From: Cupriavidus campinensis
Lineage (GTDB): Bacteria; Pseudomonadota; Gammaproteobacteria; Burkholderiales; Burkholderiaceae
Reading direction: 5' to 3'
Assembly (NCBI RefSeq): GCF_905397395.1
Contig: NZ_CAJPVH010000009.1
Location: forward strand, 84,357 to 148,356
Length of the DNA: 64,000 bases
Shown here: piece after piece, positions 24,062 to 33,871 of the stretch
How the letters are laid out: each line of letters begins with the position of its first letter
How positions within the stretch are numbered: the stretch's first letter is position 1
Made by a program: the position numbers and the translations under genes
Notes under the pieces: generated by a model
What the model was told of the DNA's origin: nothing
Databases searched by the model: none
The model's input: only the letters and a program-made list of their open reading frames with translations

Positions 24062-25179
24062 GCGGCGAGGTCCTCGTAGGATGACAACGACGAGCACGCG
24101 CCGCACTTGCCGCAACCGGCCTTGATGTCGGCCGATCGGATGCCGCCGGCGCTCACCATGGCGCCCAGTGGCTGCAGCACCGACTTCATGAATTCGGGTG
24201 TAGGCGCTGGATGGTCTTCGAGGGGCGTGCCAGAGATGGGCACGAACGGCACCACGAACGGATAGACGCCGATGTCGACGAGTTCGCGCGAGATGGAAAG
24301 AATGGCCTCGGCCGTATCGCCGAGCCCCGCTAGGATGTAGGTACTGACCTGGCCGCGGCCGAACACGGCCACCGCCGCCTTGAACGCCTCCATGTAGCGG
24401 CTGATGGGAACAGAGGCCTTGCCGGGCATGATGCGTTCGCGCACCGTCGGCGTGACCACTTCCAGGTGCATGCCGAGCGTGTCGATCCCCGCCGCCCGCA
24501 TGCGGCTGAACCAGCGGTCATCGTCGGGCGGCTCGCACTGCGCCTGAATCGGCAAGTCCACTGCCGCACGGATCGCGAACGCGCTGTCGCATAGGATGGC
24601 GGCACCGCGATCGGGCGTGGGAGGCGTCCCCGTGGTGAGCACCATGTGCTTCACGCCGTCGAGCAGCACGGCCGCGCGCGCAACTTCGGCCAGTTGCTGT
24701 GGCGTCTTGTGTGCAACCGTGCGGCCTGCCGCCAGCGACTGTCCGATTGAACAGAACTTGCAGGTCTTCTTCCGACTCTCGTACCGGATGCAGGTCTGCA
24801 GCACCGTGGTGGCCAGCACATCGGCCCCATGCAGCGTGGCGATATGGGAGTACGGCACGCCGTCCAGCGTCTGCATCGCGTAGAAGCGCGGGGTCTTCGG
24901 AAAACTGATGCTGGCGATGGGTATCGTGCCGCGCGATAGCTTGACCGTGCCGTGCGCGTCGGGCGCCGACGCAGCAAACGGCGAGTGCCATGCGGTGTTG
25001 GTGTGTACCGGCACCATGATTGTCACGCCATCGATGGTCACCGCCTTGTGGTCCGATGGCCCCGCCCCGCCGCGGCGGCTCGCGGCCCCCGCGCGCGGAT
25101 CATCCAGACGCATCCCGACCGATTGAAGTTCAGTCATCAACTGCCGGATCGAGGCCGGCGTCGTCTCGCTGGAGTGCAT
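24058..25179 (-). CDS. nitD: MSMEG_0568-family radical SAM protein (NitD)
   Basis: 373 residues from the ATG at 25179 (GGGAG upstream), overlapping the nitrilase 3' end by 50 bases. The cluster-binding cysteines are unusually spaced: Cys130-x9-Cys140-x2-Cys143 ([14 protein letters not shown]) instead of Cx3Cx2C. Barrel motifs follow ([39 protein letters not shown]). The C-terminus has a Cx2Cx2C triplet (Cys356, 359, 362), a possible second iron-sulfur ligand set. It should cleave S-adenosylmethionine to start radical chemistry on an unknown substrate. This is the central enzyme of the Nit1C pathway. Confidence 0.9.
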   Translation of the reverse strand: MHSSETTPASIRQLMTELQSVGMRLDDPRAGAASRRGGAGPSDHKAVTIDGVTIMVPVHTNTAWHSPFAASAPDAHGTVKLSRGTIPIASISFPKTPRFYAMQTLDGVPYSHIATLHGADVLATTVLQTCIRYESRKKTCKFCSIGQSLAAGRTVAHKTPQQLAEVARAAVLLDGVKHMVLTTGTPPTPDRGAAILCDSAFAIRAAVDLPIQAQCEPPDDDRWFSRMRAAGIDTLGMHLEVVTPTVRERIMPGKASVPISRYMEAFKAAVAVFGRGQVSTYILAGLGDTAEAILSISRELVDIGVYPFVVPFVPISGTPLEDHPAPTPEFMKSVLQPLGAMVSAGGIRSADIKAGCGKCGACSSLSSYEDLAA

Positions 25180-26146
25180 GTTGGGTGCTCCCGTTGATGT
25201 TGGTAGAGGCGGCTGCCATCGGCGATGCTGTGACTGCCGGACGGTCGTTGATGGCAAGGCTAAGCAGTTCCGGGCGTGCATAGTGGCCCACCGAGTCCAT
25301 CATGCGCTTGCGCTTGGTGATCAGCGACATGTCGAGATCGGCGATGACCATGCCTTCGCCCTCGCGCAGTGGTGTGGCCAGGTGCTGGCCCTCCGGCGAG
25401 ACGATGGCTGTGTTGCAGCCACCACGCAGCGCCTTCTGCAGCACGGGGTCGGTGGTAACCGAGGCGATCTGGCTCTCCGTCAGCCAGCCCGTGGCGTTGA
25501 CAACGAAGCAACCCGACTCGAGCGCGTGATGACGGATGGTCACGTCGATCTGCTCGGCGAAGATCGGGCCGACCAGCGAGCCCGGGAACTGGCTGCAATG
25601 GATTTCCTCGTGCTGGGTCATCAGCGCGTAACGTGCCAGCGGGTTGTAGTGCTCCCAGCAGGCAAGCGCGCCGACTCGGCCGATGGTGGTGTCGGCCACC
25701 TTCAGGCCTGCAGCGTCACCTTGGCCCCAGATCATCCGCTCGTGGAACGTGGGTGTGATCTTGCGGCGCTTTACCGCGAGCTTGCCATCTGTATCAAAGA
25801 TAAGCTGCGTGTTGTAAAGACTGCCGTGGTCGCGCTCGTTCACGCCGAGCACCACCACCATGGTGTGTCTGCGCGCGCGCTCGGCCACGGCATGGGTAAC
25901 GGGGCCAGGTACCACCACGGCCTGGTCGTACAGCCGCATATGATCAGCGCCAGATTGCACCGGCGGCCGCACGAAGGAGAAGTACGGGTAGTAGGGGACG
26001 AACGTTTCCGGGAAGACTATCAGCTGCACGCCCTCGCGGGCGGCGTTGTCGATGGCCTCGCAGACTTTGGCGAGCGTCCCGGCGCCGCTCTCCAGATCGG
26101 GCGAGATCTGGACGGCGGCGGCCCGCACGATGCGTTTCTGTGACAT
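25130..26146 (-). CDS. nitC: Nit6803-family nitrilase (NitC)
   Basis: 338 residues. The nitrilase catalytic triad is complete: Glu47 in [11 protein letters not shown], Lys129 in KRRKITPT and Cys163 in [11 protein letters not shown]. The sequence around each matches true nitrilases rather than amidases. Members of this family hydrolyse nitriles to acids and ammonia. In Pseudomonas fluorescens NCIMB 11764 the Nit1C nitrilase has been linked to growth on cyanide as nitrogen source (from memory of the literature). The C-terminal 35 residues overlap the radical SAM start. It follows nitB by 52 bases. Confidence 0.93.
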   Translation of the reverse strand: MSQKRIVRAAAVQISPDLESGAGTLAKVCEAIDNAAREGVQLIVFPETFVPYYPYFSFVRPPVQSGADHMRLYDQAVVVPGPVTHAVAERARRHTMVVVLGVNERDHGSLYNTQLIFDTDGKLAVKRRKITPTFHERMIWGQGDAAGLKVADTTIGRVGALACWEHYNPLARYALMTQHEEIHCSQFPGSLVGPIFAEQIDVTIRHHALESGCFVVNATGWLTESQIASVTTDPVLQKALRGGCNTAIVSPEGQHLATPLREGEGMVIADLDMSLITKRKRMMDSVGHYARPELLSLAINDRPAVTASPMAAASTNINGSTQHALQRDDAGLDPAVDD

Positions 26147-26198
26147 GGCGATACCTGTTCCGTTTGGCTTGATGTGGCGGTGGTGCTCGCGGTGGTGC

Positions 26199-26681
26199 TC
26201 AGACGGTCCAGGTGTCGATGATCACGGCGTTGTCGCGTACGTGCAGCAGCTTCAGATCCAGCACGTCGAGCGGGTTGATCGGGCGCACACCCTCGATGAG
26301 CGATGCCTCCCCGTGGCCGTACAGCGCTTGCAGTGCGAAGCGGCATGCATAGACCTTGCCGCCTTCGGCCATGAACTTGGTCAGTTGGTTGTTGAAGTTC
26401 AGGTGCCCCGGGAACGCTTCGTCGCCGAGCGTGGGGAATCCGCGTTGCAGCCCGAGCGTGACGCCGGGCCCATAGAGCAGAATCGACGTCTCGAATCCCT
26501 TGCGTTGCAGTCGCGTGGCCTGAAGCATGTTGACGAAGCCAATGGATCCTTCGAACGCCACCGTATGGAACGTGACGAGCGCCTTCTGGCCCGGCTCGGC
26601 CTTCACGTCTTCGAACACCTTCTCCTCGTAGTCGACCAGGAAGTCGCCTTTCTTGTGTGCGGGCTTGTTGACTGCGGGCAT
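26199..26681 (-). CDS. nitB: MSMEG_0572/Sll0783-family protein (NitB)
   Basis: 160 residues from the ATG at 26681, chosen for the GGAG seven bases upstream; an ATG at 26693 is the alternative. Family hallmarks are [47 protein letters not shown] and [17 protein letters not shown]; the fold looks DsrE/sulfur-relay-like, though I cannot prove that. The cyanobacterial relative Sll0783 is induced by nitrogen starvation and has been reported to affect PHB accumulation. It is the first gene of the operon, directly under the repeat-rich promoter region shared with the MocR gene. Confidence 0.9.
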   Translation of the reverse strand: MPAVNKPAHKKGDFLVDYEEKVFEDVKAEPGQKALVTFHTVAFEGSIGFVNMLQATRLQRKGFETSILLYGPGVTLGLQRGFPTLGDEAFPGHLNFNNQLTKFMAEGGKVYACRFALQALYGHGEASLIEGVRPINPLDVLDLKLLHVRDNAVIIDTWTV

Positions 26682-26707
26682 GCATGACTCCATTTCGTTG
26701 GGTTGGT

Positions 26708-27022
26708 CGATCAATCGATGCGATGGCCTGACGATCAATCGATCGGCTCAGGGGCGGCCGATGGAGGAGCTTGTGCAATCGATATGCCCATCGGCGCGGG
26801 TGGCCATGCGATCAATTGCCGATCAAGCAGGAAAGCCCGAGTTGATCGCATCAATGATCGGATGCGAAGCATGCCGAGATCGTGCTGGCGTGTGGCTTCA
26901 GCGCCACCCTGTGCAAGCAGTCCGCATGCACGGTTCCGTGGAATCTGGCGATGGCATGCACACAATCCGTGCCGGATCGGGGTAGCTTCGCACCATCAAT
27001 GAACGGATCCGATGCGATCAAT
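26708..27022. promoter_or_regulatory. Repeat-rich divergent control region (MocR operators)
   Basis: The gap between nitB and the MocR gene carries many related words. CGATCAATCGAT occurs twice exactly (26708-26719 and 26732-26743, 24 bases apart). ATGCGATCAAT occurs twice exactly (26806-26816 and 27012-27022). Variants include CAATCGAT at 26776, GATCGCATCAAT (inverted form) at 26844 and CAATCGA at 27042. MocR proteins bind direct or inverted repeats in divergent promoters, so these are likely operators. I see no gene in this 419-base region. Confidence 0.7.
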
Positions 27023-27100
27023 AGGGCACGATTTATGCATTCAATCGAACACCGTCGGACAGTGATCGATTCACCGGAGCCACCGTTGTCAGCCCTCACC

Positions 27101-28477
27101 ATGCACTGGGAGAAATGCATCGCAGAAAGCGCCAAGCCGGCGTACCTGATGATTCCCGACCTGATCGAAGAAGCATTACAGAGCGGGCGTCTGCAAGCGC
27201 GCGACCGGCTTCCGGCGTTACGCGATCTGGCCAATGCGCTACGGCTCAACTACACGACCGTGGCGCGCGGCTATAACGAGGCGCGCAAGCGCGGCCTGAT
27301 CGATACCAAGGCCGGCAGTGGTACCTTTGTACGAGGCCGCGCACCGTCCATGCCATTGCGCGGGGGCACCGGCGCCGAAATGACCATGAACAATCCGCCC
27401 GAGCCGGCGAGCATGGCGGCGCGGCTGCGCGAATCGGCTGCGCAGTTGATGGGAGCGGCCGACCCTTACACCCTTCTGCGCTATCAGGACTTCGGCGGCA
27501 CGCCCGCCGACCGGGCGGTGGCTACGCGCTGGCTCAAACGGTTGGTTCCCGCGTGTCGCCCGGAGACGGTGCTCATCACACCAGGCATCCATAGTGCGCT
27601 GGTGGCATTGCTTTCACAGCTTGCGCGGCCGGGCCAGCCGATCTGCGTGGATACGCTTGCTTATCCCGGTATCAAGGCAATCGCCGCGCAGCTCGGCGTG
27701 CATCTGCAGGCATTGCCCGGTGACGAGGACGGGCCGCTTCCAACTGCGTTCGAGTTGCTGTGCAAGTCGCAGAAGCCCTGCGCGTTCTATTGCAACCCGA
27801 CCATCCAGAATCCCGGCACGCGCACCGTACCGCAGGCACGGCGCGAACTGCTGGCCGATGTCGCCCTGCGCTACAGCGTGCCGATCATTGAGGACGATGC
27901 GTACGGAATGCTGCCGCCGAACGGACCGGACGCGTTCGCTACATTGGCGCCGGAGCTCACGTACTACGTGACCGGCTTGTCCAAGTGCTTTGGCGCCGGG
28001 CTACGGATCGCGCTCATCCACGCACCGACGCCGCGCCAGACGCAGCGGCTCGCCGGCACACTGCGTGCCACCACGGTGATGGCGAGCCCGTTCAACACGC
28101 TGCTGGCCACGGCTTGGATCCAGGATGGGACGGTGGACGACATGCTCAAGGCGTTGCGGGCCGAGAATGTGGCGCGCCAGGCGATTGCACGTGAGGTACT
28201 CGGCGAGCGGCGCTTCGAGGCCGATCCGAACGGGTTCCATCTGTGGCTACCCATTCCTGCGGCAAGCGCATGGACCCCGTCCGAGCTTGCGCTGCACCTA
28301 CGCTCGCGTAGCATTGGCGCGGTGTCGAGCGTAGCGTTTTCCACGGACGGCAACCCTCCCGATGCGATCCGTCTCTGCCTCGGTGGCCCGGGCGATCGTG
28401 ATGAAATCGAGGAATCACTGCGGATTGTGGTGGACACGCTGGACGACCCGCATCACCTGCATTCGGCGATGCTTTGA
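27101..28477 (+). CDS. MocR-type PLP-dependent transcriptional regulator
   Basis: 458 residues from the ATG at 27101; upstream in-frame ATGs at 26999 and 27035 lie inside the repeat array. An N-terminal GntR-type winged helix (about 12-80: PDLIEEALQSGRLQARDRLP, LNYTTVARGYNEARKRGLI, GSGTFVRG) is fused to an aminotransferase-I-like domain. PLP-site features are the FYCNPTIQNPGTR, IEDDAYGM and TGLSKCFGAGLRIA segments, with the Schiff-base Lys in GLSKCFG. MocR proteins sense amino-acid- or aldehyde-like ligands. It is divergent from nitB and is the probable regulator of the Nit1C genes; other Nit1C loci that I recall use a different regulator type. Confidence 0.92.
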   Translation: MHWEKCIAESAKPAYLMIPDLIEEALQSGRLQARDRLPALRDLANALRLNYTTVARGYNEARKRGLIDTKAGSGTFVRGRAPSMPLRGGTGAEMTMNNPPEPASMAARLRESAAQLMGAADPYTLLRYQDFGGTPADRAVATRWLKRLVPACRPETVLITPGIHSALVALLSQLARPGQPICVDTLAYPGIKAIAAQLGVHLQALPGDEDGPLPTAFELLCKSQKPCAFYCNPTIQNPGTRTVPQARRELLADVALRYSVPIIEDDAYGMLPPNGPDAFATLAPELTYYVTGLSKCFGAGLRIALIHAPTPRQTQRLAGTLRATTVMASPFNTLLATAWIQDGTVDDMLKALRAENVARQAIAREVLGERRFEADPNGFHLWLPIPAASAWTPSELALHLRSRSIGAVSSVAFSTDGNPPDAIRLCLGGPGDRDEIEESLRIVVDTLDDPHHLHSAML

Positions 28478-28575
28478 AGTCCAGTCTCCAGGGTCTTCCC
28501 GGCGCCGGCACAGGCCGGCCGGCCAATTCATCGGTGAATCGATCGGTCGTGCATCGAGCGGTGGTGCATGAATTC

Positions 28576-28606
28576 ACAAGCGTCGGCAGGACCTGCCAAC
28601 GCTTGT
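28576..28606. terminator. Bidirectional terminator between MocR and BON genes
   Basis: ACAAGCGT-C-GGCAGG pairs with CCTGCC-A-ACGCTTGT (14 bp, one mismatch) around a single unpaired base region. It lies between the converging ends of the MocR gene (28477) and the BON gene (28613), fitting a shared transcription stop. Confidence 0.7.
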
Positions 28607-28612
28607 CACCGC

Positions 28613-29266
28613 CTACAGATTCACGCGGATGTTGTTGACCACCGAGCTCACACCTGGCGCCGACCACGCTGCGTTCATCGCGGCCTCGCGCTCGGCCCAC
28701 GTGCGCAGGCTGCCACCCAGGGTGACCACGGCACCTGCGACGGCCACCGTCACCTGCGCGGCATCGTTTACCGCCTGGCGCTCGATGGCGGCCTTGATGC
28801 GCGCACTGAGGTCCTCCCGGCTTGCCTGCGGGCGGGTGCTGATCGCGTTGATCACGTTCTTCACACCGAGCAATCCCGACACCGCGCGTTCCGCGGCCAT
28901 GCGCTGGTAGTTCCAGTCCACGGTTCCAGTGAGCCGGACTACGCCCTGCTCCACCGTCACCTGAACGCGATCAACCGGAACGAACGTATTCCACGCCAGC
29001 ACATTGGCCACCGCCCGCGCGATATCGCCATCGGTACGCGCCGCATCGGCGGGCAGTCGCACGTCGATCTCCACAGCGAGCGCCTTCACGCCCGGGATGC
29101 GCCGTATCGCTTCTTCCGCCGCATTCTTCTCGGCAAAACTCGCCAGGTGCCCGGTCAGCGTTACCACGCCGTCGCGCACCTGCACGCCGATGCCGGCAGC
29201 ATCGACTGAGGGCTCCCATTCCAGTTCCTCCAGAACACTCTCCTTGAGTTGCGTATCGTCTTTCAT
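28613..29266 (-). CDS. Triple-BON-domain protein
   Basis: 217 residues forming three successive BON domains: about 3-70 (GIGVQVRDGVVTLTGHL), 75-145 (VQVTVEQGVVRLTGTVDWN) and 148-217 (VTVAVAGAVVTLGGSLRTW). Each ends with a GV-x-x-V-x-N/D motif. No signal peptide is visible, so it may be cytoplasmic despite the usual envelope role of BON proteins. It is the third gene of a UspA-CBS-BON set, a combination common in betaproteobacterial low-oxygen and stress regulons. Function is probably in stress protection, with lipid or protein binding. Confidence 0.9.
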   Translation of the reverse strand: MKDDTQLKESVLEELEWEPSVDAAGIGVQVRDGVVTLTGHLASFAEKNAAEEAIRRIPGVKALAVEIDVRLPADAARTDGDIARAVANVLAWNTFVPVDRVQVTVEQGVVRLTGTVDWNYQRMAAERAVSGLLGVKNVINAISTRPQASREDLSARIKAAIERQAVNDAAQVTVAVAGAVVTLGGSLRTWAEREAAMNAAWSAPGVSSVVNNIRVNL

Positions 29267-29335
29267 GCCTGACTCCCCTGTGTCGTTGCCATTTTCAACC
29301 CGGCGCCACTACCTGGCGGTACCCCCAGCGCGCCA

Positions 29336-29800
29336 CTACACGCGCAGCGGCGGCTGCACGTATCCCGAACGCTCACGCTCCTGTTCATTGCGCACGAGCG
29401 CGGCCAGCATGCTCCAGTCTGCCGCGATTGCGCCGAGCAGATCATCGAGCGAGACCACGCCGGTCAACGCATCGCCGTCGAGCACGCCGAGCCGGCGTAC
29501 GCCATGCGATAGCATCAGCTGCATCGCATCCTGGATCGTCGCCTGGCTGTGGATCGTCACCAGACCGGGCGTCATCGCATCGATCACGCGCGCCAGGCAC
29601 GGGTCCGCACCCATCGCGGCGCCAGCGAGCACGATGTCACGGTCCGTCAGGATGCCCACCACGCGCTCGCCGGCCGGCGTGCTGTCGGTCACCACCAGGC
29701 TTCCGACGTGCTTGTCACGCATCTGCACCGCCGCCTCCTGCAGGCTGCAATCGGATGGAATGTGCACGGCTTCGCGTGAACAGATGTCCTGAATATTCAT
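29336..29800 (-). CDS. Two-CBS-domain regulatory protein
   Basis: 154 residues from the ATG at 29800. Two CBS motifs (about 7-62: AVHIPSDCSLQEAAVQM, GSLVVTD, VGILTDRDIV; and 73-125: TPGLVTIHSQATIQDAMQLM, VRRLGVLDGD, TGVVSLDDLL) form one Bateman module that normally binds an adenine nucleotide. A short polar tail follows (NEQERERSGY). There is no enzyme domain, so it is an energy-sensing stand-alone module. It lies 13 bases after the universal stress gene and 69 bases before the BON gene. Confidence 0.92.
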   Translation of the reverse strand: MNIQDICSREAVHIPSDCSLQEAAVQMRDKHVGSLVVTDSTPAGERVVGILTDRDIVLAGAAMGADPCLARVIDAMTPGLVTIHSQATIQDAMQLMLSHGVRRLGVLDGDALTGVVSLDDLLGAIAADWSMLAALVRNEQERERSGYVQPPLRV

Positions 29801-29813
29801 GATGTCACTCCTT

Positions 29814-30302
29814 TTAAAGTGTGGCGCGAGATGGGGCCGGTGCCGCCGTTTCGTGGGATACCTCGTGCACCAGGAGCACCGGCACCGTGCAATGACGCGC
29901 GAGCGCTTCTGCCACGCTGCCCAGCAATACGCGCCTGAGGCCGTGCCGGCCATGCGTGCCGACCACCACCAGGTCCGGACGCGATGAACGCACGTACTTC
30001 TCGACAAGTCCCGCCACGTCGCCCATGTTGAGGATCTCGTCAATCAGCGTCTCCACATGGCGCACGCCGGCCGCGTCGGCTACGCCGGCGGCATCGCGCA
30101 ATAGATCGTTGCCGGCCGCCACCAGCGCCGGGCTGACATCGGCGCGCAGGCCGTAGCCGGTCTCGTACTGCAGGTATGCGTAGTTGATGACGTGCAGGAT
30201 CTCCAGCCGCGCCCCGCAACAGAACGCAAGCCGGATCGCCTCGTCGAGCGCGCAACGCGCACACTGGCTTTCGTCGATTGCCACCAGAACATGTCGGTAC
30301 AT
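29814..30302 (-). CDS. Universal stress protein (UspA family)
   Basis: 162 residues from the ATG at 30302. The fold starts MYRHVLVAIDESQCA and contains the ATP-binding consensus in VVVGTHGRHGLRRVLLGSVAEALARH (G-2x-G-9x-G-S type), so it belongs to the nucleotide-binding branch. It is first in a UspA-CBS-BON operon. The promoter region upstream contains two FNR-like sequences (30482-30495 and 30575-30588), in agreement with the low-oxygen induction of many Usp genes. It probably contributes to survival in stationary phase or oxygen limitation. Confidence 0.92.
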   Translation of the reverse strand: MYRHVLVAIDESQCARCALDEAIRLAFCCGARLEILHVINYAYLQYETGYGLRADVSPALVAAGNDLLRDAAGVADAAGVRHVETLIDEILNMGDVAGLVEKYVRSSRPDLVVVGTHGRHGLRRVLLGSVAEALARHCTVPVLLVHEVSHETAAPAPSRATL

Positions 30303-30481
30303 GGCCGCTACTCCTCCGCCAAACCGGGAACCACAGTGCCCCCCATGCGCCAAATCATCATTCGTCGCGGTGTTTCCGGGGCCGGCCTGCCGAGCCCACG
30401 CCATCGTCGGGATGGTGGGTCGATGGGGCAGTCGGGTGCTGCGGTTGCCAAGCCAATATAGAAGGACACTTGGACCGCAGA

Positions 30482-30495
30482 CTGATCTACATCAA
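30482..30495. promoter_or_regulatory. FNR/ANR-like box
   Basis: CTGAT-CTAC-ATCAA matches the TTGAT-N4-ATCAA consensus with one mismatch. It could act on either the UspA operon (180 bases) or the ABC-exporter operon (about 290 bases). Confidence 0.5.
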
Positions 30496-30574
30496 GGCTT
30501 CTCAAGCCGGGTCGGAGGACTCACCTGCAGATCTCCGCGAATCGCCGCGCCACTTTCGGCCGCTGCTGCAAAAC

Positions 30575-30588
30575 CTGACGTGTATCAA
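30575..30588. promoter_or_regulatory. Weak FNR/ANR-like box
   Basis: CTGAC-GTGT-ATCAA has a perfect right half and two mismatches in the left half. It is weaker than the box 93 bases upstream but has the same layout. Confidence 0.35.
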
Positions 30589-30714
30589 GGCCCGCTCGCG
30601 CGACGCATATACGTTAGAAGTGCGCAACGGCTGCGCGAGTGCGTCATGTCACAGCCGGAATAGCGATCCATACCCGTGACGTTTCATTGAAGCGACAGAC
30701 ATGCGGAGGATGTA

Positions 30715-30759
30715 ATGGAAGACATTGTCCTGGCGATCAACGCATCGGCCTCCAGCTAA
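30715..30759 (+). CDS. Possible 14-residue leader peptide
   Basis: A short frame [14 protein letters not shown] with a strong GGAGG five bases before its ATG ends 11 bases before the start of the ABC ATPase gene. It may be a leader peptide coupling translation to the exporter, or the leftover N-terminus of a Usp-like gene whose typical beginning it resembles. It has no further support. Confidence 0.3.
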   Translation: MEDIVLAINASASS

Positions 30760-30770
30760 GCGGCGGTGCA

Positions 30771-31505
30771 ATGGAGCGCATCAGCGACGCGGCGAACGGC
30801 CGGGAGGCGCTGTTTCGACTGCGAAACGTCGGCAAGACCTACGACATGGGTGAAATCCAGGTCCGCGCACTTGCCGGTGTGGACCTCGACCTGTACGGTG
30901 GCGAGTTCGTGGTCCTGCTGGGTGCATCGGGAAGCGGGAAGTCTACGCTGCTCAATATCCTCGGCGGCTTGGACCGGCCCAGCATCGGGACGGTGGTGTA
31001 CCGCGATCACAACCTTACCGACGCCGACGATGCGGGCCTGACCCGCTACCGACGCGAGCATGTCGGCTTTGTCTTCCAGTTCTATAACCTGATCCCGAGT
31101 CTTACTGCGCTGGAAAACGTCGCTCTCGTCACGGAGATCGCCCTGCACCCGGTGGAGCCGCTCCGCGCGCTTGGCATGGTCGGCCTGGCGCAGCGTAAGG
31201 ATCACTTTCCGGCACAACTCTCCGGCGGAGAGCAACAGCGTGTAGCCATCGCGCGCGCCGTGGCCAAGCGCCCCGACATCCTGCTGTGCGACGAACCAAC
31301 CGGCGCGCTCGACTACAGCACGGGAAAGCTGGTGCTCGACGTGCTTGAGCAGGTGAACCGCGAACTTGGCGCCATTACTGTCGTCATTACGCACAACGCA
31401 GCGATCTCGGCGATGGCCGACCGCGTGGTGCATATCAGCAGCGGGGCAATCCTCGGCATCGAGCGCCATGTCGCGCGCGCACGCCCCTCGGAGCTGTCAT
31501 GGTGA
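30771..31505 (+). CDS. ABC exporter ATPase (MacB/LolD-like)
   Basis: 244 residues. All ATPase motifs are intact: Walker [11 protein letters not shown]-loop [18 protein letters not shown], signature LSGGEQQR, Walker [13 protein letters not shown] and H-loop VITHN. The sequence belongs to the LolD/MacB branch that works with FtsX-type permeases in moving molecules out of the inner membrane by a mechanical stroke. The start at 30771 follows a short leader frame. Its last codons overlap the permease start (ATG 31499, stop 31503-31505). Confidence 0.93.
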   Translation: MERISDAANGREALFRLRNVGKTYDMGEIQVRALAGVDLDLYGGEFVVLLGASGSGKSTLLNILGGLDRPSIGTVVYRDHNLTDADDAGLTRYRREHVGFVFQFYNLIPSLTALENVALVTEIALHPVEPLRALGMVGLAQRKDHFPAQLSGGEQQRVAIARAVAKRPDILLCDEPTGALDYSTGKLVLDVLEQVNRELGAITVVITHNAAISAMADRVVHISSGAILGIERHVARARPSELSW

Positions 31506-33865
31506 GCGCGCGATCGAAAATGCTGGGGCGCGACCTGTGGCGGCTGCGCGGGCAGGTGCTCGCCGCTGCACTCGTGGTTGCCTGTGGCATCACCGTCCTG
31601 GTCGGGATGCAAGGTTCCTGGGAGTCGCTGGTGATTGCGCAGGAGCGCTACTACGTCAGCCACCGCTTTGCTGATGTGTTTGCCAGTCTCAAGCGTGCGC
31701 CGGCAGGTGTCGCCGATGAGATTCGCGCCTTGCCCGGCGTCAGGGGCGTCGAGACGCGAATCGTTCGGGACGTGACGGGCGATGTGCCAGGGTTCAGCGA
31801 GCCCGCCACCCTTCGGCTGGTGTCCTTGCCGGCCATCGGCATGCCGGTCGCAAACGCGCTCTTCCTCTTGTACGGCAACTATCCCAGCCATGCCCGGGAA
31901 GACGAGGTCGTAGCCAGCGCGGTTTTTGCCGCAGCGAATGGCCTGAAGGTGGGCTCCCGCGTGACCGCTGTCCTCAACGGGCGCGCACGGCAATTGCAGG
32001 TGGTCGGCATCGGAATGTCGCCTGAGTATGTCTACGAAGTGGGTCATGGCATGGTGTTTCCGGATAACCGTCGCTTCGGCGTGCTGTGGATGGGCCGGGA
32101 TGCGCTGGCATCGGCATTCGGCATGGAGGGCGCGTTCAACGATGTGGCGCTGACCCTCGACGCAAAGGTCGATCCGCGCCAGGTGATCGGCCCGCTCGAC
32201 CGCCTGCTGGCGCGCTATGGCAGCCTCGGCGCCTACGGCAGGGAGGATCAGCTTTCGCATCGGTTCCTGACCGACGAACTGGGTGAGATTGGCATCACCG
32301 CCACATATGTGCCGGCCTTGTTTCTCGCGGTATCTTCATTCCTCCTGTACGCGCTGCTGAGCCGACTTGTGACCGTTCAGCGCGCCGAGATCGGCTTGCT
32401 CAAGGCGTTCGGCTACAGTGGCCGTGCTGTCGCCCTCCAGTACCTTCGCTTCGGGCTCGCCACCGTTGGGGTCGGCATTGCGGCCGGGATTCCGGCAGGC
32501 CACTACTTCGGGCAGCTGATGGTTGCCCTGTACCGCCAGTACTTCCACTTTCCGCAACTGCAGGCCGTGCTTAGCCCGCGCGCACTCGTGCTGGCCGTGC
32601 TGGCAAGCACGGCGGCGGCGATGGTGGGGGCCGGCGCCGCCGTGTGGCGCGCGGCCAGGTTGCCACCTGCCGAAGCCATGCGCCCGGAACTGCCCGCTGG
32701 CTTCCGCGCGGGCCTGCTGGATCGTATCGGGCTGCTGCGCGCGATGCCCATCCCGTTACGCCTGATCCTCCGCAATCTTGCCCGGCGGCCGGGCAAGGCC
32801 TTGCTTTCGATGATGGGGATCGCCCTGGCCGTCGGGCTCATGGTGGTCGGCAGATTCGGCCTTGACGGTGTCAACGAGATTCTTGCCTTGCAGTTCGGTC
32901 GGGTCCAGCACGACGACGTGACGCTGATCTTCACTGACGCCCAGCCGGCCGGCGCCGTCTTCGATGTCGTGCAGCTGCCCGGCATCCTGCGAGTCGAAGG
33001 CTTTCGGGTGGCCCCGGTCTGGTTACGCCACGGCCACCGCGCGAAGCGGGTGGAACTCACGGGCCTTGATGCCGATTCGGTGTTGCACGAGGTCGTGGGC
33101 CATACCACGGGGCGCCATCAAGTGAATGCGGATGGACTTGTCATCTCGGCGAGGCTGGCAGCGACCTTGCACCTGCACGTTGGCGATCGGGTGGAGGTAA
33201 CGTTGATGGAAGGGCGGCGCAACACCTTCAGCCTGCCCGTGACGGCCACCGTTGACGATCTGCTTGGCCTTGGCGCCTATGTGGACCGGCTCGCGTTGTC
33301 GCGGTACCTCGGCGAGAGTCCCGCCATCAGTGGCGTCCATTTGCGCATCGACACGCAGATGGCGGAGTCGTTGTACAGCAGGCTCAAGCGGCTGCCGGCG
33401 ATCAGCTCCGTCATTGTGCGCCGAGCGGTGTTGGAGTCGATCGGCAATACGCTCGATCGCACCTTCGTCATTTCGAGCCTGGTCCTGGCGGGCTTCGCCT
33501 CGGTCATCGTCGCTGGCGTGGTCTATAACAATATCCGCATTGCGCTCTCAGAGCGTGGCAATGAATTGGCAAGCCTGCGCGTCCTGGGCTTCTCCCTTCG
33601 CGAGGTGGCAACCATTCTGATCGGCGAACAGGCGCTGCTGACGGCTGCGGCATTGCCCCTCGGCATCGCCGTAGGCTATGGTCTCTGCGCACTGCTGGTG
33701 CCAGTATTCGACCGTGATGCCTTCCGGATTCCTCTTGTGCTGGAGCGGGTCACGCTTGTCTTTGCCATGGTGCCCGCCGCGTGCGCCGCGCTCGTGGCGG
33801 GGCTCCTCGTCTTGCAACGCCTCAGGCACCTTGACCTGGTCGCGGTGCTGAAGACGCGGGAGTAG
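31499..33865 (+). CDS. FtsX-type ABC permease
   Basis: 788 residues with a tandem layout: an N-terminal membrane helix, a periplasmic domain of about 230 residues, three helices (about 270-390), a second anchor near 420-450 ([21 protein letters not shown]), another periplasmic region and three C-terminal helices ([61 protein letters not shown]). Both halves carry FtsX-like motifs ([21 protein letters not shown] non-contiguous with [15 protein letters not shown]). It should form a homodimer with the upstream ATPase and pass substrate to the HlyD-type adaptor encoded next. Substrate unknown. Confidence 0.9.
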   Translation: MVSARSKMLGRDLWRLRGQVLAAALVVACGITVLVGMQGSWESLVIAQERYYVSHRFADVFASLKRAPAGVADEIRALPGVRGVETRIVRDVTGDVPGFSEPATLRLVSLPAIGMPVANALFLLYGNYPSHAREDEVVASAVFAAANGLKVGSRVTAVLNGRARQLQVVGIGMSPEYVYEVGHGMVFPDNRRFGVLWMGRDALASAFGMEGAFNDVALTLDAKVDPRQVIGPLDRLLARYGSLGAYGREDQLSHRFLTDELGEIGITATYVPALFLAVSSFLLYALLSRLVTVQRAEIGLLKAFGYSGRAVALQYLRFGLATVGVGIAAGIPAGHYFGQLMVALYRQYFHFPQLQAVLSPRALVLAVLASTAAAMVGAGAAVWRAARLPPAEAMRPELPAGFRAGLLDRIGLLRAMPIPLRLILRNLARRPGKALLSMMGIALAVGLMVVGRFGLDGVNEILALQFGRVQHDDVTLIFTDAQPAGAVFDVVQLPGILRVEGFRVAPVWLRHGHRAKRVELTGLDADSVLHEVVGHTTGRHQVNADGLVISARLAATLHLHVGDRVEVTLMEGRRNTFSLPVTATVDDLLGLGAYVDRLALSRYLGESPAISGVHLRIDTQMAESLYSRLKRLPAISSVIVRRAVLESIGNTLDRTFVISSLVLAGFASVIVAGVVYNNIRIALSERGNELASLRVLGFSLREVATILIGEQALLTAAALPLGIAVGYGLCALLVPVFDRDAFRIPLVLERVTLVFAMVPAACAALVAGLLVLQRLRHLDLVAVLKTRE

Positions 33866-33871
33866 CACGCC

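Larger units (their letters stand above)
30303..30714. other. Non-coding divergent promoter region
   Basis: About 410 bases between the UspA gene (minus) and the ABC-exporter operon (plus) hold no credible gene. The notable contents are two FNR-like boxes listed separately. A GGAGG at 30706-30710 serves the short leader frame. Confidence 0.6.
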
